Source of the DNA: DATEMU01 sp964414585
Lineage (GTDB): Bacteria; Planctomycetota; Phycisphaerae; UBA1845; UTPLA1
DNA length: 64,000 nt
Assembly: GCA_964414585.1 (NCBI GenBank)
Contig: CAYPXR010000025.1
Location: forward strand, 44,962 to 108,961
Reading direction: 5' to 3'
Below the pieces are notes generated by a model. It was not told the DNA's origin. It worked only from the letters and a program-made list of their open reading frames with translations, and made no database searches. Below, in pieces: positions 57,574 through 64,000 of the stretch. Both the position numbers and the translations under genes were made by a program. Position 1 is the stretch's first letter. Every line of letters begins with the position of its first letter.

Positions 57574-57798
57574 ATGAGTCGTGATTCCATTTTGAAACAT
57601 GCATTGTCGCTGAGTTTGGACGATCGCGTCCAGCTCATAGACGAACTCCTGGAACGCATGCTCGATCCGAACACCTGCTCGGAATTGTCCCCTCACCAGC
57701 AACGCGATCTGATTCGACGCCTGGAGGCCGATCGCGCCGATCCTGGCGCGGCGGTGCCCTGGGAAGAAGCCGAAAAGCAAATCCGTTTGCCTCTATGA
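57574..57798 (+). CDS. Addiction-module antitoxin
   Basis: A 74-residue protein of the small antitoxin family that begins 'ILKHALSLSLDDRVQLIDEL' and ends near 'PWEEAEKQIR'. It is always found in front of a ParE/RelE toxin. Its TGA overlaps the toxin ATG by ATGA. The toxin partner is interrupted, so this may be an orphaned antitoxin. Confidence 0.8.
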   Translation: MSRDSILKHALSLSLDDRVQLIDELLERMLDPNTCSELSPHQQRDLIRRLEADRADPGAAVPWEEAEKQIRLPL

Positions 57799-58091
57799 GT
57801 GCTCGACTCGTCCTACGTCCCGAGGCAGTCACCGATCTACGAGAAGCGTTTGTCTGGTATGAGACTCAGAGGCCCGGCGTGGGCCAGGCCTTCCTTCGCA
57901 GAGTGCGCCAGTGTCTGGACCTCATTCGTGAGAACCCTCGGCGTTTTCCAATCGTCTAGCAATCGATTCGCCGTGGATCTCTTAAACGGTTTCCCTACGG
58001 CATTTATTACGAAGATCAGGGAGATCGCCTCATCGTCCTTGCCGTATACCATTTTAAGCGATCGCCGGAAGGCTGGAGGTCCCGAACGTGA
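57795..58091 (+). pseudogene. ParE/RelE toxin with an in-frame TAG
   Basis: From ATG 57795 the frame reads as a ParE/RelE toxin (SARLVLRPEAVTDLREAFVW, then ETQRPGVGQAFLRRVRQC, then NPRRFPIV) and hits TAG at 57957-57959. Past it the same frame continues with the normal C-terminal half (RRGSLKRFPYGIYYEDQGDR, LIVLAVYHFKRSPEGWRS) to TGA 58091. Total length would be 98 codons, right for the family. One base change explains it (TAC or TAT, or CAG/AAG, to TAG). Either the toxin is dead, or the TAG is read through, or a base call is wrong. Confidence 0.8.
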
Positions 58092-58195
58092 TGGGATCAT
58101 CTTATTCAAAGGTCAATCGTTGGATTCTTGCGAACCGTCTCCCGAGTTGCCGACATTTCCTATGGGCAGCGGTATCATGAATAAACGAGGTCGCG

Positions 58196-58621
58196 ATGTC
58201 CTACCCATTAGACGTCCTTAGCGAAGTAAAAGTTGCATCACCTTGTTCGGCATCGTGGGATGCGATGCATGGTGATGATCGCGTGCGATTCTGCAATCAT
58301 TGCGAAAAGCATGTTTACAACTTATCCGCCATGACGGCGCAGGCGGCGGCCGACTTGGTATTGAAAACCGAAGGACGCCTTTGCATTCGTTTCTACCGCC
58401 GAAGAGACGGCACCTTGCTGACGGATGACTGCCCGGTCGGTCTTCGAGCGCATAAGCGTCGATTTCATCGCGTGGCAGCGTCGATCGCAGCTCTGCTAGG
58501 CATTTCATTGGGAACATCCGGTTGCATGGGTGCAAGGGCTATACAAGGCAGTCCCATGCCGCCGAAACATCTCGATCACGATCGTCAGCCGCATCCAACA
58601 TCCGCCCCGAGTAATCGATAG
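58196..58621 (+). CDS. Cysteine-motif small protein of unknown function
   Basis: A 141-residue protein. The first 80 residues follow a widespread uncharacterised pattern: PCSASWDAMHGDDRVRFCNH, CEKHVYNLSAMT, EGRLCIRFYRRRDGTLLTDD, CPVGLR. The cysteines C-x2-C plus two others could bind metal. The rest has a hydrophobic segment ending LGISLGTSGCMG, like an internal lipobox or membrane anchor, then a polar tail. I know no function for the family. Confidence 0.55.
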   Translation: MSYPLDVLSEVKVASPCSASWDAMHGDDRVRFCNHCEKHVYNLSAMTAQAAADLVLKTEGRLCIRFYRRRDGTLLTDDCPVGLRAHKRRFHRVAASIAALLGISLGTSGCMGARAIQGSPMPPKHLDHDRQPHPTSAPSNR

Positions 58622-58792
58622 TCACGTAAAAGCGGATTACTCTCGATACAATCGATTCGCCAACGGATACTTGGGCGCGTCACCTCCGCCTATTCGATTC
58701 GACGCTTCTCCATCGCCCGGTGCGTCGCCGGGAGATAGAATGATTCAGTCGCGATCGTTGGAAGGGTCCGCCGTTCGGTCAAACCATTCGCC

Positions 58793-61700
58793 ATGAATCG
58801 ACGACTTACAAAAGCCTGCCTGATTCCCGCCTGCATCACGGTGCTATCCATCTCATCATCCCGCGCCGACATCATCATCCAAACCAACGGCAAGATCGTC
58901 GTCGGTCGGGCGACGCACGAAGACCAGCCCGAAATTCGCGTGGCCACCGGCTCGGCGCAAGGCCCGCGGGAGATCGCAATCCCGCGCGACAAGGTTGGCC
59001 AACTCCTCCGCGGCAACGAGGAAATCGCCAGGGTCCACGCCTGCACGGATCCGCAACTGCTTTCCCAATGGACGGCGGCGTATTATTTCGCCCATCTGGA
59101 ATTGTCGGCGACGCGCTGCCTGGAGCGGGCCCTCACCCTGGACGCCTCCCTGAGTGAAAAGCCGTTGGCCGCGCCGAAGACCGCTGGCGGCCCGGCCGCG
59201 AAATATGTCGCTTTCTGGAATCGCACCGTCTTGCGCCGACTCGTCGCGTCGCATCCCAAAGCGGACGTCAGACATTTTCTGGACCTTGCCCGTTGGACTC
59301 GCTCGGCCGGTATGAACGACACCGCCTCCAACTATCTGCGACGCGCGCGGGCCGCCGATCCCGGCGATGCGGAGGTCAAGCGACTCGCCGTTGAATGGGC
59401 GGTCCCTCTTGAGTCCTGGGTTCAGGTAGACCTGACGCTCGCCCTCGATACTCCCCTCGTGACAACGGAAATCACCGACGATGGCGTTCGCGTCATGGCC
59501 GAGCCCGGAAAATTCTTTGTCACGCTGCCCATTCGCTATGAACCGCCGATCGCCGCCGCTCCCACAAAGGCCGAGGCCGCCCCATCGCTGTCGATTTCCC
59601 GGGCCGCTCTCCGGGGAAGAGATGCCCGCGGCTTCTACGGAATCCGAATGGTCACACCGACCAATGGAACGATGAGATTCGACGGTTCCGATCACGGACC
59701 GATCTACGAACGCCTCGATCTGACGTCCGGCGAGGGCGGCGGACTCGTGGTCCTGCGAAACAGACTGGGCCCGCGCCGTGCTGAAGACAACAAATCGAAA
59801 GCCGGCAAGTCTCGACAGGCCAAACTCCGCGACGAAACCTTGACCGTTCGTTCCACGGGATTGGCCGTCTTGGTGCTGGAAGTGCCCAAATCGACCGATC
59901 GATTGAGCTTTGAATGGCCCGATGGCGGCGGCGAATCCATCGATCTGGAATTTCTCCGATACACCGGCGAAACCGACATCGAAAAAATCCGCCCCAATGG
60001 TTCCAACGGTAAGTCGCCCGATCACCCATGGGCCGAGGCGCCGGCGATCGCCCTTCATCTTAGAATTATCGCCTCTTCTTCCTCCGCCATGTCGGCCCTC
60101 GCCGTCGCGCGGTTGTCGGAAATCCGGAACCGTCTCCTTGCGGATTTCGACAAGAATCCACTGGACGAAGACGCCCTCACTGCCTGGATCGCCGACGTGG
60201 ACAGCGCCGTCGTCTCCTCCGTCGCACGCGACGACGAGCGCATCGGCGTTGCCGCGTGGAATTATTTTTGCGAGCCACCCGACCATCTAAAATCGAGCCC
60301 GACGCCGCTGCCCGACGAGACCTTGAGTCTGTTCGCCGACGCGGACCCCGTTCTCCAGCTTCGCTGGGTCCGGCTCATGGCCTGCGGCCTTTGCTGCGAG
60401 GATTGCGGCCTCTGGTGGAAAGAGCCGTTATTGGGCGATTCGCCCCCGAAGGAAGCGAATCCTTCCTCCTTTCGACGAGGCCACGCCCTCGCCATCCTGG
60501 GGGCCCTCCTGCGCTCGGAAGATGCCTCCGTCACTTCAGAGGCGATGGATGTCCTCACCAGCCTGATGCCGCCGGTCACCGATTGGGATTTCATGAATGA
60601 GGCTTCCGTCGCCGCGCAACGGGCCGCGGTGGAGCGCGTCGACAAAATCACCGATCGCGCCGCGGCACTCCAGCTCATCCAGTCCCTCATCGCCAACGCC
60701 GGCGAAGAAACGGCGGCGGACATCGCCGACGCCGCGATGGCCCTCGGCTCGGCGGCCGACGATCCGAGCCAGACGCTCCTTTCGCAATGGCCTTCGCTGC
60801 ATCCGCCCACCCGAAGACCCGCCTTTCTGGCGGCACTGAGCGGCATTGACCTGGGCGAAGGCGTTTATTCGCGGCCTTTCGTCGATCTTATCCAGGAGGC
60901 GACCAAGGAGCCGGGCCCGACTCGTGACGCCGCCTGGCGGCTCTTGATCTCCCAGCTCCGTCTTCGCCGGGAAAACGCCGAAGCCTCCGGGCATAGCGGC
61001 ACCGATCCGCCATCGACCAACCCTTCCACGCCGTCGCCAGGACCCTTCCCGCTCATCCTCGTTCGATCGGCGAACGACCCGCTGACCAAGGGCGTCATCG
61101 CGATCGCCCATGAGGCCGGTCCCGTCCTCCGCATCGACGCGCTGAAAGCTCTCGTGGAATCCGGCTACGCCGAACAGGCCGCCTTTTGTCTCGCGGAGAC
61201 CTGCCGAACCGACGAGGAACGCGAAGCGGCGCTTTCCGAGTTGATCCCGCTTGCCCAGACTGGTCATCGCGACGCCGTCCTGGCCCTGCTTGCCGCGCTG
61301 CTCAAGAAAGAATTTCAGTCGATCGCCGGGCGAATCCTCGATCATCTCTCGCGCATTGTCGCCCAGGTCGACCGAAAGGATCATTGGCGGGTCTTTGCGG
61401 CGGTGAAGTCCGGCGTTCATCTGGGCGATCTCGACGAACTCGGGCTCCGGCTCCATCCGCCGGCGTCCGTGGCCGTCGTGCGCTGGCTCCATGCGCTCGG
61501 TCATTTGTCTCCGCAGGATCAGCAACGATTGACCTCCTCGCGCGAACCGGCCGTGCGCGCGCAGCGCCTCGAGCAGATCGACTTTCGACGCGGACAACTC
61601 GTCGACGGCCGCTACGGCGTTCTCGCCGTCGTCTCGACGACGCGGCGACTGAATCCCTTGCCGCCGGGCAAGGGTGCGCCCCCGGGTCAAGAGCCCGATC

Positions 61701-62293
61701 CGACGCCGCGATGGAGCCAGCCCAAGCGGATGACGCTAGCGCTGGCCCCCCTGACGCTGACCACCTTGACGGATCAGGACATTTACAAAGTCCGCTGGGG
61801 CGATCGAGAGATCGGCGAAGGGCTCATTCTTCAACGGCCGCGGCCCGTCCGCGGTCCGGCGGCTTATCTGCCCGCGTTGAACACATTCGGTCCCTGGGGA
61901 CCGCCGCCGCCGCCATCGCTCCTCACGATCACGCCGCCGGCCGACGATGAGAACGACGATCCGCGAATCGGCCCGCTGCAACTGCCCAGTCGGGCGCAAC
62001 TCGAACGCTTTGCGGCTGGAACGATGACGATCGATCTGGCCGCCTATCTGCGCGACGCCTTTGCGAAACAGCACGTCTTCGAGGATGACGACCTCGCGGG
62101 CATGTTTCCGGCTTCCTATAAGATCACGCTTCGCTACGGAATGTTCGGCGGCTATTACGGTTGCGGGCCACGCCGGCCGCCGTGGCGCGACGAAAGGTCC
62201 ATACCCGATCCCGATGCCCCGCCAGAGCCTCCGCGCCCGCCCGGAACGCACTATTTGTTGAACGTGATGGTCGTGGTCGAGCGAATGGATTGA
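58793..62293 (+). CDS. Large secreted or periplasmic protein of unknown function
   Basis: A 1166-residue protein with a signal peptide (residues about 1-25, CLIPACITVLSISSSRA). The start of the mature part, ADIIIQTNGKIVVGRATHED, looks like a small beta domain. Residues about 60-200 are TPR-like, and about 420-950 are helical repeats with HEAT/TPR flavour (VTSEAMDVLTSLMPPVTDWD, REAALSELIPLAQTGHRDAV). The last 130 residues are Pro-rich and end in RPPGTHYLLNVMVVVERMD. No catalytic motif is seen. It converges on the L,D-transpeptidase gene, seven bases apart. The long minus-strand frames over it are shadows. Confidence 0.6.
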   Translation: MNRRLTKACLIPACITVLSISSSRADIIIQTNGKIVVGRATHEDQPEIRVATGSAQGPREIAIPRDKVGQLLRGNEEIARVHACTDPQLLSQWTAAYYFAHLELSATRCLERALTLDASLSEKPLAAPKTAGGPAAKYVAFWNRTVLRRLVASHPKADVRHFLDLARWTRSAGMNDTASNYLRRARAADPGDAEVKRLAVEWAVPLESWVQVDLTLALDTPLVTTEITDDGVRVMAEPGKFFVTLPIRYEPPIAAAPTKAEAAPSLSISRAALRGRDARGFYGIRMVTPTNGTMRFDGSDHGPIYERLDLTSGEGGGLVVLRNRLGPRRAEDNKSKAGKSRQAKLRDETLTVRSTGLAVLVLEVPKSTDRLSFEWPDGGGESIDLEFLRYTGETDIEKIRPNGSNGKSPDHPWAEAPAIALHLRIIASSSSAMSALAVARLSEIRNRLLADFDKNPLDEDALTAWIADVDSAVVSSVARDDERIGVAAWNYFCEPPDHLKSSPTPLPDETLSLFADADPVLQLRWVRLMACGLCCEDCGLWWKEPLLGDSPPKEANPSSFRRGHALAILGALLRSEDASVTSEAMDVLTSLMPPVTDWDFMNEASVAAQRAAVERVDKITDRAAALQLIQSLIANAGEETAADIADAAMALGSAADDPSQTLLSQWPSLHPPTRRPAFLAALSGIDLGEGVYSRPFVDLIQEATKEPGPTRDAAWRLLISQLRLRRENAEASGHSGTDPPSTNPSTPSPGPFPLILVRSANDPLTKGVIAIAHEAGPVLRIDALKALVESGYAEQAAFCLAETCRTDEEREAALSELIPLAQTGHRDAVLALLAALLKKEFQSIAGRILDHLSRIVAQVDRKDHWRVFAAVKSGVHLGDLDELGLRLHPPASVAVVRWLHALGHLSPQDQQRLTSSREPAVRAQRLEQIDFRRGQLVDGRYGVLAVVSTTRRLNPLPPGKGAPPGQEPDPTPRWSQPKRMTLALAPLTLTTLTDQDIYKVRWGDREIGEGLILQRPRPVRGPAAYLPALNTFGPWGPPPPPSLLTITPPADDENDDPRIGPLQLPSRAQLERFAAGTMTIDLAAYLRDAFAKQHVFEDDDLAGMFPASYKITLRYGMFGGYYGCGPRRPPWRDERSIPDPDAPPEPPRPPGTHYLLNVMVVVERMD

Positions 62294-62299
62294 GACCGA

Positions 62300-63445
62300 T
62301 TAGGAGCGAATCTCCACCTGCGAATAGCGCTCGACGAGCAGTTCGTAGACCATCTTGATGTCGTCCGGCGTCAGGCGTACGCAGCCCATCGACATGTTTT
62401 CGCCAATGCTCTTGGGGTCGATCGTCCCGTGGATGCCGAAGCCCTGCTTGCCGACGGCCTCGCCCGCGATTCCTTCGAGACCGATCCACTGTTCTCCGAT
62501 CGGATTGTCGGGATCGTCCGCGAGATAGTGACGGCCGTTTCGAGGATCGGTCCAGTCCGGGTTGGCAAGCTTGTTGCGGACGATCCAACTGCCGGTGGGC
62601 GTGCCGCCGTTGGTGCCGAGACCGACGCGGAAGGAGCGCACGAAGACCTCGCCGAGATAGACGTCCATTCGATGCTGCGACTTGGAGATGACCGCGCGGA
62701 ATGGGCCCTGGATTACTTTGAGCCGCTGGCCGACGGCGATCTTGTTCGGCTCGCTCACGCCGTTGATCGACATCATCAGTTCGTCGGTGATCCGATTCTG
62801 CCGGGCGATCACGTGGATGGAATCGCCGGCGGCGATGGTGCGGACGCTGGTCAGCGGGTCGTTCGTGTTTGTCGCTCGGGAAAAAAGCAGGGCATTCGAA
62901 ATTCGTTCCAACTCGCTGCGCAGCTCGGATTCCTCCCCGAACGGCAGCCCGCGATCGAGCGCCGCGGAGAACGCGACCCGCGCGGCGAGGAGGTCGCCCT
63001 TGGCGAGGTAGGCTTTTCCGTTCTTCACCTGCGCCGCCACTGCCTCTCCCTTCCAGGGAGAGGGTTGGGGTGAGGGTCGAGCCGCCGGTTGGCCGGACGA
63101 AGCAGATTGGACCGGCGTTGCCGTTTTTGTCGCGTTCGTCTTCAGCAGCGTCATCTCGACGCCCTCGGCGTCGAGCGAGCGCGGGGCATTGGCGTTGACC
63201 GACGTGGTCAATTCGCCCGCGGCCTGCGGCTCCAATGAATCGGCAGCGCCGGTCGATCGCGTCGCGCGGAGCGACGTGAGATGCTCGCCCGTGGGCAGAG
63301 CCTCCGCGGTCGGCGAAGGTGTCCCGAACAGGCTTTCCGGCGCGGCATACTTCCATGCATAAAGTCCCCAGACGCCGGCGGCGACGACGATGACCGCCGC
63401 GAGGACCGGCCACGAGGCACGAGCGGATTTTATGAAACGAGGCAA
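62300..63445 (-). CDS. LysM-containing L,D-transpeptidase
   Basis: A 381-residue protein with an N-terminal membrane anchor (about residues 13-31). A TPR-like piece (about 140-190) is followed by LysM (VRTIAAGDSIHVIARQNRIT, about 200-245) and a YkuD domain whose catalytic signature is FGIHGTIDPKSIGENMSMGC-VRL (histidine then Ser-x-Gly-Cys). It should form 3-3 or similar peptidoglycan crosslinks or attach proteins. Start TTG 63445 follows GGGAG by nine bases. Residues about 122-134 (ARPSPQPSPWKGEA) come from a DNA repeat (63042-63079). Confidence 0.88.
   Translation of the reverse strand: MPRFIKSARASWPVLAAVIVVAAGVWGLYAWKYAAPESLFGTPSPTAEALPTGEHLTSLRATRSTGAADSLEPQAAGELTTSVNANAPRSLDAEGVEMTLLKTNATKTATPVQSASSGQPAARPSPQPSPWKGEAVAAQVKNGKAYLAKGDLLAARVAFSAALDRGLPFGEESELRSELERISNALLFSRATNTNDPLTSVRTIAAGDSIHVIARQNRITDELMMSINGVSEPNKIAVGQRLKVIQGPFRAVISKSQHRMDVYLGEVFVRSFRVGLGTNGGTPTGSWIVRNKLANPDWTDPRNGRHYLADDPDNPIGEQWIGLEGIAGEAVGKQGFGIHGTIDPKSIGENMSMGCVRLTPDDIKMVYELLVERYSQVEIRS
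63042..63079. repeat. 'CCTCTCCC...GGGAGAGGGTTGGGGTGAGGG' repeat inside the L,D-transpeptidase gene
   Basis: An imperfect palindrome CCTCTCCCTTCCAGGGAGAGG followed by GTTGGGGTGAGGGT. I recall this pattern as an intergenic repeat in many unrelated bacterial genomes. Here it is translated in the linker of the transpeptidase. Confidence 0.7.
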
Positions 63446-63726
63446 GACCCATACTCCCTTCGTTTGGTCAATCTGGCGTAGGGTTTAACACGTCCCTGCG
63501 TCACGACTTGCGACGGCTGGCCGCCACATCCTACGCATAGCCTATCGAGGTACGAGGAGGATTCAAGGCGTGTTCGCGACGGGAGCGATTCCGGCCTGTT
63601 AATTGTTTGGGTTTGCGTCATGAGTGCGTCCATCCGGGAGCGAAAAGGGAGGCCGATTGAACGATCCGCGAAACGATGAGCCGGTTCGGGGGCCAGGTCG
63701 CGAGGGACGAGCGTGTTGGTCGTCAT
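63430..63726 (-). CDS. Small protein of unknown function
   Basis: A 98-residue frame starting at ATG 63726, which overlaps the stop of the upstream gene as ATGA, and ending 15 bases inside the L,D-transpeptidase start. The polar N-terminus is followed by YLDRLCVGCGGQPSQVVTQG, with a C-x2-C pair, and a basic end. The coupling at both ends supports translation, but no family is recognised. Confidence 0.4.
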   Translation of the reverse strand: MTTNTLVPRDLAPEPAHRFADRSIGLPFRSRMDALMTQTQTINRPESLPSRTRLESSSYLDRLCVGCGGQPSQVVTQGRVKPYARLTKRREYGSCLVS

Positions 63727-64000
63727 GCATCATTCGGCGCTTCCTTACGGGCGCGGCTCTGATCGGTCACTTTGCCAGAGTCTTTCATCAGGCCGAACCT
63801 GATCAAGACGTTGCGGATTTCGCGGCGGCGGGATTGTTCGATCGGGCCGGCGTTGTCCGGCGGCGACGGGGAGAGACCGTATTCGGCGCAGAGTTCGGGG
63901 GAGATCCAGTCTTTGACGTGCGGAATGGCATCGAATCGGTCATAGGCGGTACGGACTTTCCGGCGCAAGGCTTCGCGCCGGGGGTCGGGGTCGGGGTCGG
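63723..64000 (-). CDS. C-terminus of an unknown protein, cut by the right edge
   Basis: The frame runs in from beyond 64000 and ends at TGA 63723; about 92 residues are visible, beginning with a DPDPDP run and REALRRKVRTAYDRFDAIPH, then VKDWISPELCAEYGLSPSPP. The TTG at 63968 is not needed as a start. Helical and charged; no family is recognised. Confidence 0.55.
   Translation of the reverse strand, partial: DPDPDPRREALRRKVRTAYDRFDAIPHVKDWISPELCAEYGLSPSPPDNAGPIEQSRRREIRNVLIRFGLMKDSGKVTDQSRARKEAPNDA

Noticed and set aside
62124..63452. 442-codon minus-strand frame overlapping the L,D-transpeptidase
   Set aside because: Different frame from the YkuD/LysM gene and very Arg-rich; the transpeptidase frame has the catalytic motif.

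Overview
The window is a GC-rich, gene-dense bacterial chromosome segment, most likely from a planctomycete (Phycisphaerae-like). The support is indirect but consistent. There are two large Ser/Thr kinases with a GGQGIVY glycine loop, one of them cotranscribed with an ECF sigma factor. A secreted WDG-repeat protein ends in a dockerin-like tail (GDMNCDGVVD). A small protein carries a CGYNLTGN...CPECG zinc ribbon, and there are several TMTC/GT39-type membrane proteins and many lipoproteins. LptE and WaaA homologues point to a Gram-negative outer membrane with LPS. No rRNA, prophage or CRISPR array was seen.

Layout. 1-4.9 kb: an AlkP-superfamily phosphodiesterase (cut by the left edge), a GT39-like membrane glycosyltransferase, a short hydantoinase-A-like protein and a BamD-like TPR protein. 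5-8.3 kb: a ParE/RelE toxin-antitoxin pair and the WDG-repeat surface protein. 8.3-11.1 kb: lptE and ftsH, each behind a TATAAT promoter. 11.1-17.9 kb: a GNAT acetyltransferase, hutI, a CHASE2 kinase with a lipoprotein partner, and ftcD; hutI and ftcD are consecutive steps of histidine degradation. 17.9-19.9 kb: an ABC ATPase and a MacA-like adaptor with no permease. 20-23 kb: a compact pyrR-pyrB-pyrC operon. 23.4-33 kb: a PilZ protein, gpmI, a KimA-like transporter, an S9 peptidase with a small lipoprotein, a SEC-C protein, waaA and an agmatinase. 33.3-39.6 kb: ECF sigma plus zinc-finger/kinase/TPR protein, fdxA, two lipoproteins and fabG. 39.8-45.3 kb: an M2/M3-type peptidase, an AbrB-Doc toxin-antitoxin pair, an S46 peptidase and three small proteins. 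45.3-46 kb: a REP-associated transposase between hairpin repeats. 46-48 kb: a nucleobase permease. 48-48.5 kb: a tRNA-Pro and a GIY-YIG nuclease gene enclosed by two halves of another tRNA-like sequence. 48.6-58 kb: a TMTC-like TPR protein, a kinase-like/deoxyribosyltransferase-like fusion, a PurS-PurS-PurL fusion, a structured leader or ncRNA, accA, larE and a toxin-antitoxin pair whose toxin has an in-frame stop. 58-64 kb: a cysteine-rich small protein, a 1166-residue secreted protein, a LysM/YkuD L,D-transpeptidase and two poorly known genes at the right edge.

Two themes stand out. The first is the tRNA/GIY-YIG arrangement at 48.0-48.5 kb, which looks like a small mobile element living in tRNA genes. 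The second is a set of at least five unrelated families of short, low-complexity repeats. Some copies lie between genes, but three are read in frame inside conserved enzymes (pyrC, purL and the L,D-transpeptidase). All functional calls are by eye from motifs; no database search was run.
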